A stretch of 53,151 nucleotides of DNA from Flavobacteriaceae bacterium (GCA_947452415.1 CANGCT010000006.1:1-53151); one strand, 5' to 3'; shown: positions 17,797 through 27,168, counted from the stretch's first letter. Translations and numbers: made by a program. Notes: generated by a model from the letters alone, not told the origin.

Positions 17797-17949
17797 ATGG
17801 CAGGTAAAAAAGCATTGGGTTCTTGGGATCCCCTTGACAAAAGAACAAAAGCAGGAAAATCAACTAATGGAAATAAAACCCATTCGCAAGCTGACATTAG
17901 AGATACATTGAAAGGTTTAGGATCGCTTTTCAAGAAGAATAAAAAATAA
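17797..17949 (+). CDS. Very small basic protein (50 aa) ending the SPFH cluster
   Basis: An ATG at 17797 opens a 50-residue frame, MAGKKALGSWDPLDKRT... ending FKKNKK, followed 6 bp later by a strong terminator hairpin. It has ordinary codon use, a charged soluble composition (13 Lys/Arg) and a helical 'ADIRDTLKGLGSLFKK' C-terminal half. No family recognised. Position directly before the terminator supports a real last gene of the unit; no other evidence. Confidence 0.45.
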   Translation: MAGKKALGSWDPLDKRTKAGKSTNGNKTHSQADIRDTLKGLGSLFKKNKK

Positions 17950-17955
17950 CAAGAG

Positions 17956-17997
17956 AAAAAAAGCATTATACTATTTAAATAGAATAATGCTTTTTTT
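17956..17997 (+). terminator. Strong terminator closing the SPFH cluster
   Basis: AAAAAAAGCATTAT (17956-17969) pairs perfectly with ATAATGCTTTTTTT (17984-17997), loop of 14 nt. Confidence 0.85.
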
Positions 17998-18098
17998 GAT
18001 ATGAATAACGTAGTTACACCCTCCCAATCAAATCTAAAACACATTTAATAGTTTTATTTCTTCAAATGTAGGAAAAAGCAATTGTAATGGCAATTTCA

Positions 18099-18194
18099 AA
18101 TATCAATAACAATATCAATAACAATATCAATAACAATATCAATAACAATATCAAAAATAATGTCAAAAACAATGTCAATAACAATGTCAATAAC
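18099..18194 (+). repeat. 12-bp tandem repeat (8 units of AATATCAATAAC)
   Basis: Units 1-4 are identical; units 5-8 carry substitutions (A to G at position 4, T to A at position 9). The repeat is a multiple of three and lies in an open frame from ATG 18087 to TAA 18251 (54 codons) coding for N-[IV]-[NK]-N repeats. The frame overlaps the promoter of the next gene, has weak coding evidence, and may be fortuitous. Apart from this repeat and the terminator, 17950-18259 holds nothing gene-like. Confidence 0.9.
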
Positions 18195-18231
18195 AAACCT
18201 ATATTTTCAGGATATTATCAATTGGTTGATG

Positions 18232-18239
18232 TAAATTTG
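18232..18239 (+). promoter_or_regulatory. Candidate -7 box (TAAATTTG) for the S9 protease gene
   Basis: Consensus TAnnTTTG, 20 bp upstream of ATG 18260; implies a leader of about 13 nt. Confidence 0.45.
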
Positions 18240-18259
18240 TTACCAATATAATTCCAAAT

Positions 18260-20320
18260 ATGAATACTAAAATTCATCCTCCTGTAGCAAAAATAATTCC
18301 GCATTCTTTAGAAATTCATGGGCATCCTCGTGTGGATAATTACTATTGGCTAAATGATAGAGAAAACCCAGAAGTTATAGATTATCTTAACAAAGAAAAT
18401 GAATATTATAATGCTTTAACTGCCGATACCAAAGACTTTCAGAAAGTATTATTTGAAGAAATGAAGGCCCGAATTAAAGAAGACGACCAATCGGTGCCGT
18501 ATCTTTATAACGGATACTATTACATCACTAGATTCGAAATTGGGCAGAATTATCCTATTTATTCTAGAAAAAAAGAAATGCTTTCTGCAAAAGAAGAAAT
18601 ACTTTTTGACGGAAATGAATTTGCCAAAGGAAAGGCCTTCTTTCAATTAGGTGGTTTGTCTATTAGTCCTGATAATACCATGGCGCTATTTAGTTTTGAT
18701 TGCGTTGGACGAAGAATTTATACCATTCAAATAAAAAATTTACTTACCAACGAAATATTATCGGATAAAATAGAAAATGTTACAGGCTCTGCAGTTTGGG
18801 CCAATGATAATAATACCATCTTCTATTCCAGTCAAGATGCTGTTACTTTGCGTTCGGATAAGATTTTTAAACATAAATTAGGTACTAAACAAGAGGAAGA
18901 TATCTTAATTTATTTTGAAAAAGACGAAACTTTTAATGTAGAAATTGCCAAGTCTAAATCTAAAAAATACCTCGCAATAGAGTCGGGAAGTACGCTTACA
19001 ACCGAGTATCAAATCCTGGATGCTAACACGCCAGATGGAAAATTTAAGATGTTTCAAAAACGAGTTCGCGGCTTGGAATACACTATCAACCATTATAACG
19101 ACAGTTTTTACATCCTTACTAATAAAGACAAAGCCGAGAATTTCAAACTTATGAAAACCTTGGAAACCTCTACCGCAAAAGAAAATTGGGAAGAGGTAAT
19201 TCCGCATCGGGAAGATGTTTTATTGGAAGATATTGAAATTTTCAAGGATTTTCTGGTAGTTGAAGAACGTGCCAACGGATTGAATACCATTAAAATAATT
19301 CCGTGGAGTGGGGAAGAAGCCTATTATTTACCTTTTGATAGTGAAACCTATACTGCCAGCACAAGTTCCAATGTGGATTTTGATACCGATATTTTGCGCT
19401 ATTCCTACCAATCATTAGCAACGCCATCCTCGGTTATTGATTTTAATATGAAAACCAAAGAAAAATTTATCCAAAAAGAACAAAAAGTTCTGGGAGGAAA
19501 ATTTGATAAAAATAACTACAAAGAAGAACGCGTTTGGGCAACTGCTCACGATGGGGTTAAGGTACCAATATCGTTAGTATACAATAAGGATTTAGTAAAA
19601 AATGGAGAAAATCCATTGTTGCAATATGCTTATGGCTCTTACGGATATTCTATAGATGCTTCGTTTTCATCTACTAGATTATCTCTTTTAGATCGAGGAT
19701 TTATCTTTGCAATATCCCACATTCGTGGAGGCGAAGATTTAGGCAGACATTGGTATGAAAACGGAAAATTATTAAAAAAGAAAAATACATTTACTGATTT
19801 TATTGATTGTTCTAAATTTTTGATTGCAGAAAAATACACATCTGCTCAACATTTATATGCCGAAGGAGGTTCTGCAGGAGGATTACTTATGGGAGCGATT
19901 GTAAATATTGCACCCGAATTGTACCACGGTATTATTGCCCAAGTAGCATTTGTAGACGTTGTAACAACCATGCTAGATGAAACTATCCCATTAACTACAG
20001 GAGAATATGACGAATGGGGAAATCCAAACCAGAAAAAATACTACAAATATATGTTGTCTTATTCGCCTTATGATAATGTAAAGGCTCAAAAGTACCCGAA
20101 TATGTATATTTCAACAGGCTTGCACGATTCGCAAGTACAATATTGGGAACCAGCGAAATGGGTGGCAAAATTACGTGCCACCAAAACCGATAACAATATT
20201 TTAGTTTTGGATACAAATATGGATGCAGGTCACGGAGGTGCTTCTGGAAGATTTGAAGCACTAAAAGAATTGGCAAAAGAATTCAGTTTTTTACTGGATT
20301 TAGAAAAAATTAAAAATTAA
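18260..20320 (+). CDS. ptrB: Oligopeptidase B-like prolyl oligopeptidase (S9A)
   Basis: 686 residues, normal for protease II. The N-terminal beta-propeller region (about 70-400) is followed by an alpha/beta-hydrolase domain with Ser in 'EGGSAGGLLMGA', Asp in 'GLHDSQVQYWEPAKW' and His in 'DAGHGGASGRFE'. The opening 'HPRVDNYYWLNDRENPEVIDYL' is typical of the family. Cytosolic (no signal peptide) endopeptidase cleaving short peptides after basic residues. Single-gene unit with a -7 box at 18232; the next gene follows 68 bp later with its own promoter candidate. Confidence 0.93.
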   Translation: MNTKIHPPVAKIIPHSLEIHGHPRVDNYYWLNDRENPEVIDYLNKENEYYNALTADTKDFQKVLFEEMKARIKEDDQSVPYLYNGYYYITRFEIGQNYPIYSRKKEMLSAKEEILFDGNEFAKGKAFFQLGGLSISPDNTMALFSFDCVGRRIYTIQIKNLLTNEILSDKIENVTGSAVWANDNNTIFYSSQDAVTLRSDKIFKHKLGTKQEEDILIYFEKDETFNVEIAKSKSKKYLAIESGSTLTTEYQILDANTPDGKFKMFQKRVRGLEYTINHYNDSFYILTNKDKAENFKLMKTLETSTAKENWEEVIPHREDVLLEDIEIFKDFLVVEERANGLNTIKIIPWSGEEAYYLPFDSETYTASTSSNVDFDTDILRYSYQSLATPSSVIDFNMKTKEKFIQKEQKVLGGKFDKNNYKEERVWATAHDGVKVPISLVYNKDLVKNGENPLLQYAYGSYGYSIDASFSSTRLSLLDRGFIFAISHIRGGEDLGRHWYENGKLLKKKNTFTDFIDCSKFLIAEKYTSAQHLYAEGGSAGGLLMGAIVNIAPELYHGIIAQVAFVDVVTTMLDETIPLTTGEYDEWGNPNQKKYYKYMLSYSPYDNVKAQKYPNMYISTGLHDSQVQYWEPAKWVAKLRATKTDNNILVLDTNMDAGHGGASGRFEALKELAKEFSFLLDLEKIKN

Positions 20321-20325
20321 TTTAT

Positions 20326-20333
20326 TAAATTTG
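20326..20333 (+). promoter_or_regulatory. Candidate -7 box (TAAATTTG) for the cysteine synthase gene
   Basis: TAnnTTTG consensus directly after the preceding stop codon and 55 bp before ATG 20389. Confidence 0.4.
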
Positions 20334-20388
20334 CGAAGTTACGGGGCTACTAATATTTTAATATACGCCCAAACAAAATTTTTTATTT

Positions 20389-21429
20389 ATGAAAGAAGAA
20401 ATAAAAGCCTACAATAATGTTCTAGAATTAATAGGAAATACACCTCTTATTAAACTTAATAAAATTACCGAAAATCTTGTTGGTAATTTTTATGCTAAAG
20501 TGGAAGCATTTAATCCAGGCCATTCCTCTAAAGATAGAATCGCTTTATATATTATTGAACAAGCTGAAAAAAAAGGGATTTTATCTCCTGGTGATACTAT
20601 TATTGAAACTACTTCCGGAAATACTGGTTTTAGTTTGGCAATGGTAAGTATCATCAAAGGATACAATTGTATTCTTGCTGTAACTTCCAAGTCGTCTAAA
20701 GATAAAATAGACATGCTTCGCAGTTTAGGCGCTAAAGTGTATGTGTGTCCAGCTCATGTTTCTGCAGATGATGAAAGATCGTATTACAATGTGGCAAAAC
20801 GTTTACACGAAGAAACCAAAGGATCAGTTTACATCAATCAATATTTTAATCAATTAAACATTGATGCGCACTACCTAACTACGGGTCCAGAAATTTGGGA
20901 ACAAACGGATGGAAAAATCACACATCTTGTAGCTTGTAGTGGAACTGGTGGAACTATCTCAGGAATCGCAAAATTCCTTAAAGAGAAAAATTCTAACATT
21001 AAAATTTTAGGAGTTGATGCATTTGGTTCCGTTTTGAAAAAATACCATGAAACTAAAGAATTTGATAACGACGAAATCTATCCTTATAGAATAGAAGGTA
21101 TTGGTAAGAATTTAATTCCAACCGCTACCGACTTTGAATCTATTGATAAATTCATGAAAGTTACCGATGAAGAAAGTGCGCATACTGCTAGAGAAATTGT
21201 TAGAAAAGAAGGATTATTTGTAGGATATACTTCTGGAGCTGCATTACAAGCCGTGAAACAATTTGCAGAAGAAGGCGAATTTACTGCAGAAAGCAATGTA
21301 GTAGTTGTTTTTCCAGATCACGGATCACGTTATATGAGTAAAGTATTTAGCGATGATTGGATGAACGAGCAAGGTTTTTTTGATAGCGTGAACACCGAAG
21401 AAGTTCAAAAAATAGAATTTATTAAATAA
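20389..21429 (+). CDS. PLP-dependent cysteine synthase / cystathionine beta-synthase-like enzyme
   Basis: 346 residues of fold-type II PLP enzyme. Lys in '[13 protein letters not shown]' forms the Schiff base; '[11 protein letters not shown]' binds substrate carboxylate; '[16 protein letters not shown]' holds the PLP phosphate; '[10 protein letters not shown]' is near the C-terminus. Cytosolic. The sequence is closest in style to CysK/CBS-type proteins and could use O-acetylserine with sulfide or serine with homocysteine; the sequence alone does not decide. No CBS regulatory domains. Ends before a bidirectional terminator. Confidence 0.9.
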   Translation: MKEEIKAYNNVLELIGNTPLIKLNKITENLVGNFYAKVEAFNPGHSSKDRIALYIIEQAEKKGILSPGDTIIETTSGNTGFSLAMVSIIKGYNCILAVTSKSSKDKIDMLRSLGAKVYVCPAHVSADDERSYYNVAKRLHEETKGSVYINQYFNQLNIDAHYLTTGPEIWEQTDGKITHLVACSGTGGTISGIAKFLKEKNSNIKILGVDAFGSVLKKYHETKEFDNDEIYPYRIEGIGKNLIPTATDFESIDKFMKVTDEESAHTAREIVRKEGLFVGYTSGAALQAVKQFAEEGEFTAESNVVVVFPDHGSRYMSKVFSDDWMNEQGFFDSVNTEEVQKIEFIK

Positions 21430-21470
21430 TTACTATTTTTCTTAATTTACATATTAAAATAGATTATACT

Positions 21471-21521
21471 AAAAAGAGAAATTTAAATTTCAATAATTAT
21501 GAAATTTAAATTTCTCTTTTT
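21471..21521. terminator. Bidirectional terminator between convergent genes
   Basis: A perfect 22-bp stem (21471-21492 with 21500-21521; AAAAAGAGAAATTTAAATTT and complement) with a 7-nt loop, A-run on one side and T-run on the other. Serves the plus-strand cysteine synthase and the minus-strand SOD. Confidence 0.85.
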
Positions 21522-21561
21522 ATATTCCAATTTATTTTAGATTATTTTTATAATACTTGCC

Positions 21562-22332
21562 TTATTTAGAAAGTGCTTCTTCATATTTTTCACTAACTTT
21601 TTTCCAGTTGATTAAATTGAAAAAGTTATCTATATATTTTTTTCGATTATTTGTGTAGTTTAAATAATAAGCATGCTCCCATAAATCTATAGTTAAAATA
21701 GGAGTTCCAGCAATTTCTGCTCTTGGCATTAATGGATTATCTTGGTTTTGGGTAGTAGTTATTTGAAGTTTACCAGTTTTGTCAATTACTAGCCAAGTCC
21801 ATCCAGAACCAAACTGTATATTTGCTTCTTCTTTAAACTGATTTTTAAAATCATCAAATGAACCAAAATCTTTATTAATAGCACTTGCCAAAGTATCTGT
21901 GGGTTTGCCACCACCTTTTGGAGTTAAAATATCAAAATACAAGGTATGGTTATAATAACCACCAAGATTATTTTTTAAATAGGTGTTGGACGCGTCTAAT
22001 TTTTTTAACATTTCTTCTATTGGTACATTTTCCGATTCTGTTGCTGCTAATGCCTTATTAAGATTATTGGTAAATGTTACATATTGTTTAGAATAATGAA
22101 TTTCCATTGTTTGTGCATCAATGTTTGGTGCAAGGGCATCATATTCAAAAGGGAGTTTAGTAATTTCAAAAGCTCCAGGTTCTGCTTTTGCATCTTCTGG
22201 AGAACCAAGAGTTAATTTTTCTGCAACGGAAGGAAGCGGAACTTCTACTACTTCGGTATATTTTTTTCTTTTGCAAGAACTAATAACAACTATAAAAAGG
22301 ATACTAAATAAAAGGACTGCTATTTTTTTCAT
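21562..22332 (-). CDS. Lipoprotein superoxide dismutase (Mn-type Fe/Mn SOD)
   Basis: 256 residues. A lipoprotein signal with lipobox ISSC (Cys20) is followed by a linker and a complete Fe/Mn SOD domain (about 60-256). Metal ligands are present: H79 (MEIHYSKQ), H129 (GGYYNHTLYF), D216 and H220 (DLWEHAYYLNY). Gln197 in 'QNQDNPL' and Gly in the GG-x-x-NH position are the Mn-type pattern. Unusual: the gateway positions equivalent to E. coli His30 and Tyr34 are Gln83 and Phe87. Expected in the envelope, dismutating extracytoplasmic superoxide. It follows the acyl-CoA-binding protein gene by 4 bp. Confidence 0.88.
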   Translation of the reverse strand: MKKIAVLLFSILFIVVISSCKRKKYTEVVEVPLPSVAEKLTLGSPEDAKAEPGAFEITKLPFEYDALAPNIDAQTMEIHYSKQYVTFTNNLNKALAATESENVPIEEMLKKLDASNTYLKNNLGGYYNHTLYFDILTPKGGGKPTDTLASAINKDFGSFDDFKNQFKEEANIQFGSGWTWLVIDKTGKLQITTTQNQDNPLMPRAEIAGTPILTIDLWEHAYYLNYTNNRKKYIDNFFNLINWKKVSEKYEEALSK

Positions 22333-22336
22333 TATT

Positions 22337-22609
22337 TTATTTCTTTTTATCTAATGAGTGTATTGCTTCAATATATAATTCTTTACATTCGTCTTCACTT
22401 AAATGACTAATTTGCATCCACGCATTCATTTTAAATGCATTTCTTAAATCATAAACTGGGTATATTCTATTATCGATAGTTCCGTGAGTAGATTGTTTGT
22501 ATAGAGCATATAAGCGCAACTGAACATCTTGTGGTAAAGAGCTCTGTGTCATCGCATTTGCTAATTCTACCGCTTCTTCAAAGCGTGTTTCTAAATCTTT
22601 TTCGGGCAT
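22337..22609 (-). CDS. Acyl-CoA-binding protein
   Basis: 90 residues, the whole ACBP four-helix domain: 'FEEAVELANAM', 'QLRLYALYKQSTHG', 'DLRNAFKMNAWMQISHLSEDECKELYIEAI'. Cytosolic carrier of long-chain acyl-CoA. It begins directly after the Psd gene and precedes the SOD gene by 4 bp, in a lipid-related operon (cdsA-psd-acbp). ACBPs are uncommon in most bacteria but frequent in Flavobacteriia. Confidence 0.85.
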   Translation of the reverse strand: MPEKDLETRFEEAVELANAMTQSSLPQDVQLRLYALYKQSTHGTIDNRIYPVYDLRNAFKMNAWMQISHLSEDECKELYIEAIHSLDKKK

Positions 22610-23260
22610 TTATTTGGTTGCAATAATAGTTCTGTTTCCTACAGCTTTTTGATTCAAGTTAACATTAATAGTGGTTCCTAAAGGAAAATACAAATCTACT
22701 CTGGAACCAAATTTAATAAATCCTGCATCATCACCTTGTCGAACTTGCATTCCTTCTTCAGCATAATTCACAATTCTTTTAGCTAAAGCACCTGCAATTT
22801 GACGGTACAATATTTCGCCAAAAATACGATTTTCTATAACCACAGTAGTTCTTTCGTTTTCTGTACTTGCTTTTGGATGCCATGCAACAAGATATTTACC
22901 AGGATGATATTTACTGTATTTTACTTTCCCACTTATGGCGTATCGAGTAACGTGTACATTTATTGGTGACATGAAAATGGACACTTGAATTCGTTTGTCT
23001 TTGAAATATTCGGGTTCGTAAACTTCTTCAATAACAACCACTTTACCATCAACAGGAGCATATACTAATTGATCGTTTGGCTCTAATGTTCGAACAGGGT
23101 TTCTAAAGAATTGTAAAACAATTACAAGCAGTACCAATAAAAATAGTTGTATTGGTTTTAATACCCAAGGATTATTGGATATATATGGAGTTGCCAATAA
23201 TAAAATAGTAAAAACAAATGTGGAAATTAGAATAATCTTTGCGCCTTCTTTATGAAACAT
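22610..23260 (-). CDS. psd: Phosphatidylserine decarboxylase family protein
   Basis: 216 residues from ATG 23258-23260 (MFHKEGAKIIL); a start ten codons earlier would lengthen the overlap with cdsA and looks worse. Two N-terminal hydrophobic segments (about 7-50), then the short, archaeal-type Psd domain: 'YAPVDGKVVVIEEV', 'IFMSPINVHVTRYAISG', 'EEGMQVRQGDDAGFIKFGSRVDLYFP'. The Gly-Ser of KFGSR is the self-cleavage site that makes the pyruvoyl prosthetic group. It converts phosphatidylserine to phosphatidylethanolamine, the step two reactions after CdsA, whose gene overlaps it by 11 bp. Confidence 0.92.
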   Translation of the reverse strand: MFHKEGAKIILISTFVFTILLLATPYISNNPWVLKPIQLFLLVLLVIVLQFFRNPVRTLEPNDQLVYAPVDGKVVVIEEVYEPEYFKDKRIQVSIFMSPINVHVTRYAISGKVKYSKYHPGKYLVAWHPKASTENERTTVVIENRIFGEILYRQIAGALAKRIVNYAEEGMQVRQGDDAGFIKFGSRVDLYFPLGTTINVNLNQKAVGNRTIIATK

Positions 23261-24140
23261 AATATAAAATTTGATAAAATAAATAAACAAATGGTGCTAC
23301 AAATATAACACTATCTAATCGATCTAGAATGCCTCCATGACCAGGCATTATTTTTCCGCTGTCTTTTACGCCTGCAACCCGTTTAAATTTGGATTCTATC
23401 AGATCGCCAATTGTACCAATAAACCCAACAATTACAGCTATAATAGTCCATATTTGAATAGATTTATCTAAATATGCGGGGCTAGCTTGAATATAATATT
23501 TAGAAATTAAATATCCTGCTAAAACTGCAAAAAGTATCCCACCTACAAATCCCTCGATGGTTTTTTTAGGAGAAATACGTTCTAATAATTTGTGTTTCCC
23601 TATTGATTTGCCTACAATGTATGCAAAGGTGTCGTTGGTCCAAATTAATATAAAAAGACCAATAATAATTTTAGGATTGTATTCTTTTACTCCAAAAGAA
23701 ATTTTGGTAATGAAGAAAAAGGGTAAAATTATGTATCCTAATAGGTACATGATTTTAGATGGTGCAGAAATTTTTTGGATGCTATCGCTAAATAGAAAAT
23801 GAATGCACTTAATAGCGGTTAGCAGAGTTATTCCGAGTAGTATTTGATAGAGCAAATTGCTATCTATGTTAATTGTGTACTGCTTATTAGTAATTGAATA
23901 TAATAGGTCTTCAGTTACTTTTTTATAAAAACAAACTAAGGTAACGCTTCCGTAAAAAAGGAACGCAAACAACATTGGTATAATTTTTTTTAGTTGCACC
24001 AAAGTACAAAACTCGTATACCGAAATTAGAAGGAAAATTCCAAACAGAATAAAAAAACTTTCATTGGAATATAGAATGGAAGAGATAAGAAGCGAAATGT
24101 AAACTGCTCCAGAAATCGCTCGCTTTAAAGTTTCATTCAT
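23250..24140 (-). CDS. cdsA: Phosphatidate cytidylyltransferase
   Basis: 296 residues, about eight membrane helices. Family signature near the C-terminus: 'SKFKRVAGVKDSGKIMPGHGGILDRLDS', with S-x(8)-K-R-x(4)-K-D and G-H-G-G-x-x-D-R-x-D. 'ISPKKTIEGFVGG' is a second conserved block. Makes CDP-diacylglycerol from phosphatidate and CTP, the precursor for all phospholipids. It starts 1 bp after the LUD-protein stop and overlaps psd. Confidence 0.95.
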   Translation of the reverse strand: MNETLKRAISGAVYISLLISSILYSNESFFILFGIFLLISVYEFCTLVQLKKIIPMLFAFLFYGSVTLVCFYKKVTEDLLYSITNKQYTINIDSNLLYQILLGITLLTAIKCIHFLFSDSIQKISAPSKIMYLLGYIILPFFFITKISFGVKEYNPKIIIGLFILIWTNDTFAYIVGKSIGKHKLLERISPKKTIEGFVGGILFAVLAGYLISKYYIQASPAYLDKSIQIWTIIAVIVGFIGTIGDLIESKFKRVAGVKDSGKIMPGHGGILDRLDSVIFVAPFVYLFYQILYYVS

Positions 24141-24141
24141 G

Positions 24142-24741
24142 CTACAAATCTTCTAGTAACAATAAATAAAGATTCTTAGCACAACTACCATAGGTTAAAA
24201 AGTCTTCATCTTGTACTTTTTCAAAGTATTTAATTGTAGTAATATTGGTAGGATAATCTTTATCGTACTTCTTTTTAATCACTCGCAAACCATCACTTTT
24301 AGTTTCTAAAATTTGACTTGTTGTAGCTAATATAACAATGTTATCTGGTAATTCGTTTGGTTTTTTATGTTTAATTTGATTAGAAGAAAACAGTACTGAA
24401 CCCTCATCTGCTATAAGATTTTCACAACTAGCAAAAAAGAATTTAGGATTAGCTATATTAGTATATTGTAGTTTGTTTTCTTCTAAAAGATGGAAAAGTT
24501 TGGGTTCGTTACAAAGAACTTCGCTTTCAAACCAATCATTTTCTTCTAAAATATTTTCGAATTGTTCCTTTACTTCGGTAATATTTTCACAATAGATGAA
24601 TTTCCCACCGTTTTTCTTAAAATAATAGGTGAATAAATCGTCGATAGGTAAATCGGATGGTTTTGGGGTATTGTATTCACTCTGGCTTTCCTCATCGGAT
24701 GCTTCGTTACTAGTACCAAATATTTTTCTAAAAAGACTCAT
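24142..24741 (-). CDS. LUD-domain protein (LutC/YkgG-like)
   Basis: 199 residues. A Ser/Glu-rich N-terminus (1-40) precedes a LUD domain: 'FIYCENITEVKEQFENIL', 'SCENLIADEGSVLFSSNQ', 'LPDNIVILATTSQIL', ending 'YGSCAKNLYLLLLEDL'. LUD proteins include LutC of the L-lactate-utilising complex; here lutA/lutB are absent and the gene sits in the flavobacterial rsfS-ftsH-LUD-cdsA order, so a lactate role is not supported. Specific function unknown. Confidence 0.85.
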   Translation of the reverse strand: MSLFRKIFGTSNEASDEESQSEYNTPKPSDLPIDDLFTYYFKKNGGKFIYCENITEVKEQFENILEENDWFESEVLCNEPKLFHLLEENKLQYTNIANPKFFFASCENLIADEGSVLFSSNQIKHKKPNELPDNIVILATTSQILETKSDGLRVIKKKYDKDYPTNITTIKYFEKVQDEDFLTYGSCAKNLYLLLLEDL

Positions 24742-24790
24742 AATGTTATATAAAATTCTATATTTTTCACTTGAAAACTTTCAAAGATAA

Positions 24791-24831
24791 AAAAATCTTA
24801 ATTCAAAAGCATTTTTTGAATTAAGATTTTT
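24791..24831 (-). terminator. Terminator between ftsH and the LUD gene
   Basis: AAAAATCTTAATTCAAAA (24791-24808) pairs with its perfect complement 24814-24831 around a 5-nt loop, flanked by A- and T-runs. Confidence 0.8.
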
Positions 24832-24853
24832 AATAATTTGTATTTTATTTTAT

Positions 24854-26782
24854 TTAAAGAGGAGTTTCCATGTTTTCTTCCGCAGTAATTTGATATGGTC
24901 TTTTTCCGAAAATTGTTTCCAAATCGTCTTTAAAAATAACTTCTTTTTCAATAAGAATATCTGCAAGAAGTAACAATTTGTCTTTATTTTCTTTAAGTAT
25001 TTCAATGGCTCTTTGGTATTGTCCTTCAATTAATATAGAAATTTCTTTATCAATTGTAATAGCAGTATCTTCAGAATAAGGTTTGTTAAAATTATACTCT
25101 CCTTGTCCAGAAGAATCATAATAAGTAATATTTCCTAATTTTTCATTCAATCCATAAATAGTTACCATAGCACGAGCTTGTTTAGTTACTTTTTCTAAAT
25201 CAGATAAAGCTCCCGTAGAAATGGTGTCAAATACTACTTTTTCGGCAGCACGCCCACCCATAGTAGCGCACATTTCATCAAGCATTTGATCTGGACGAAC
25301 AATTAAACGTTCTTCTGGTAAATACCATGCGGCACCTAAACTTTGTCCTCTAGGAACAATTGTTACCTTAATAAGTGGCGCTGCGTGTTCTAGCATCCAA
25401 CTTACGGTTGCATGTCCAGCTTCGTGAACTGCAATAGCTCTTTTCTCTGCCGGAGTAACAATTTTATTTTTCTTTTCTAAACCACCTACAATACGGTCTA
25501 CAGCATCTAGAAAATCTTGTTTGTCTACAGCAGTTTTGTTATGACGGGCAGCAATTAAAGCCGCTTCATTACAAACATTAGCAATATCTGCACCAGAAAA
25601 ACCTGGAGTTTGTTTGGCTAAGAAATCGGTATCTAGACCTTCTACTTTTTTTAGTGGAGTTAAATGTACTTCAAAAATTTCTTTACGTTCTCTAATGTCT
25701 GGAAGGTCTACGTAAATTTGTCTATCAAAACGTCCTGCACGCATTAAAGCTTTGTCTAAAACATCGGCTCTATTGGTAGCAGCAATTACAATTACGTGGG
25801 TGTTTGTTCCAAAACCATCCATTTCAGTAAGTAATTGGTTTAGCGTATTTTCTCGTTCGTCATTTCCACCTGACATGCTGTTTTTTCCTCTTGCACGACC
25901 TACTGCGTCAATCTCATCAATAAAAATTATAGATGGTGACTTTTCTTTGGCTTGCTTGAATAAGTCTCTAACACGAGAAGCACCAACACCAACAAACATT
26001 TCAACAAAATCTGAACCTGATAATGAGAAGAAAGGTACTTTAGCTTCGCCTGCAACGGCTTTTGCTAATAAGGTTTTTCCTGTTCCAGGAGGTCCAACTA
26101 ATAAAGCTCCTTTAGGAATTTTACCACCTAAAACGGTATATTTTTCTGGGTTTTTAAGAAATTCTACAATTTCTTGCACTTCTTCTTTGGCACCTTCTAA
26201 TCCAGCAACATCTTTAAAAGTAGTTTTAACTTCTGCTTTTTCATCAAATAGTTTTGCTCTAGATTTTCCAATATTGAAGATCTGACCTCCACCACCACCT
26301 GCGCCACCAGACATTCTTCTCATGAAATACAACCAAACTCCAACTAATAGAATCATTGGAAGAAATCCAACAAGCACCTCTGACCAATCACTTTTCAATT
26401 TGAAATCGTAATCTTTTAGTTTACTTTCTGTTTTGGCTTTTATAAGTTTGTTTTCAAAATTTTGCGCATCGGCAATTTCAAAAGTATAATGAGGACCTTT
26501 ATTAGCGCCGCCAAAAAGTGGATCTTTAGCAACTTTACTATTGGCTTTATCTTTTAGTGCAGCAGCTGTAAGATAAGCCTCTGCTTGTACTTTATTGAAA
26601 ACAATTACTTTCTCAATTTGTCCACTATTTAAAAGTTCATCAAATTTGGAAGATGAAATTTTTGTAGGATCTTGAAAACTATTACTATTAAATATGTTTA
26701 AAAGTATAAACATAAAAATAATAGCTCCAGAGATCCACCATGGACTAAATTTCAAACCACTAGGTTTTTTGTTGTCTGACAT
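24854..26782 (-). CDS. ftsH: ATP-dependent zinc metalloprotease FtsH
   Basis: 642 residues. N-terminal membrane helix (about 15-35), periplasmic domain, second helix (about 138-158), Gly-rich linker, AAA+ ATPase with Walker A '[14 protein letters not shown]', Walker B '[11 protein letters not shown]', second region of homology '[15 protein letters not shown]', and an M41 protease domain with HEAGH zinc site. Membrane-bound hexamer degrading misfolded membrane proteins and regulatory substrates. It follows rsfS by 14 bp on the same strand. Confidence 0.98.
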   Translation of the reverse strand: MSDNKKPSGLKFSPWWISGAIIFMFILLNIFNSNSFQDPTKISSSKFDELLNSGQIEKVIVFNKVQAEAYLTAAALKDKANSKVAKDPLFGGANKGPHYTFEIADAQNFENKLIKAKTESKLKDYDFKLKSDWSEVLVGFLPMILLVGVWLYFMRRMSGGAGGGGGQIFNIGKSRAKLFDEKAEVKTTFKDVAGLEGAKEEVQEIVEFLKNPEKYTVLGGKIPKGALLVGPPGTGKTLLAKAVAGEAKVPFFSLSGSDFVEMFVGVGASRVRDLFKQAKEKSPSIIFIDEIDAVGRARGKNSMSGGNDERENTLNQLLTEMDGFGTNTHVIVIAATNRADVLDKALMRAGRFDRQIYVDLPDIRERKEIFEVHLTPLKKVEGLDTDFLAKQTPGFSGADIANVCNEAALIAARHNKTAVDKQDFLDAVDRIVGGLEKKNKIVTPAEKRAIAVHEAGHATVSWMLEHAAPLIKVTIVPRGQSLGAAWYLPEERLIVRPDQMLDEMCATMGGRAAEKVVFDTISTGALSDLEKVTKQARAMVTIYGLNEKLGNITYYDSSGQGEYNFNKPYSEDTAITIDKEISILIEGQYQRAIEILKENKDKLLLLADILIEKEVIFKDDLETIFGKRPYQITAEENMETPL

Positions 26783-26796
26783 TATTTTCTTTGCTT

Positions 26797-27168
26797 TTAG
26801 TTTTTATTTTCTATTGAAGTAATTTTAGCATCTCCCCACAATCCTTCAATATTGTAATATTCGCGAATTTCTTTTTGAAATACGTGAACTACAATACTTA
26901 CATAGTCCATCAATACCCATTCGGCATTTCCGGTTCCCTCAATGTGCCAGGGTTTGTCTTTAAGTTCTTTGGAAACTGTTTTTTGAATCGAGTTAACTAT
27001 TGCATTAACTTGGGTGTTAGAAGTACCGCTGCAGATTACAAAATAATCACATACGGCGTTGTTTATTGCTCTTAAATCAAGAATTTCAATGTCATTTCCT
27101 TTTACTTCTTCTATTCCTTTAATGATGTTTGTTAACAATACATCAGTACTAACTGTCTTTTTTGTCAT
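26797..27168 (-). CDS. rsfS: Ribosome silencing factor RsfS
   Basis: 123 residues, the complete Iojap/RsfS domain: 'DIEILDLRAINNAVCDYFVICSGTSNTQVNAI', 'WHIEGTGNAEWVLMDYVSIVVHVF', 'REYYNIEGLWGDA' (split here to show the blocks). Binds ribosomal protein uL14 and blocks subunit joining when nutrients are low. Upstream of ftsH and divergent from birA. Confidence 0.96.
   Translation of the reverse strand: MTKKTVSTDVLLTNIIKGIEEVKGNDIEILDLRAINNAVCDYFVICSGTSNTQVNAIVNSIQKTVSKELKDKPWHIEGTGNAEWVLMDYVSIVVHVFQKEIREYYNIEGLWGDAKITSIENKN

Noticed and set aside
18099..18194. CRISPR-like array
   Set aside because: The 12-bp units are contiguous with no spacers, so it is a tandem repeat, not CRISPR. No cas genes are in the window.
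25752..26285. 177-codon plus-strand frame inside ftsH
   Set aside because: Lies wholly within the AAA+ coding region of ftsH in antisense; no independent evidence.
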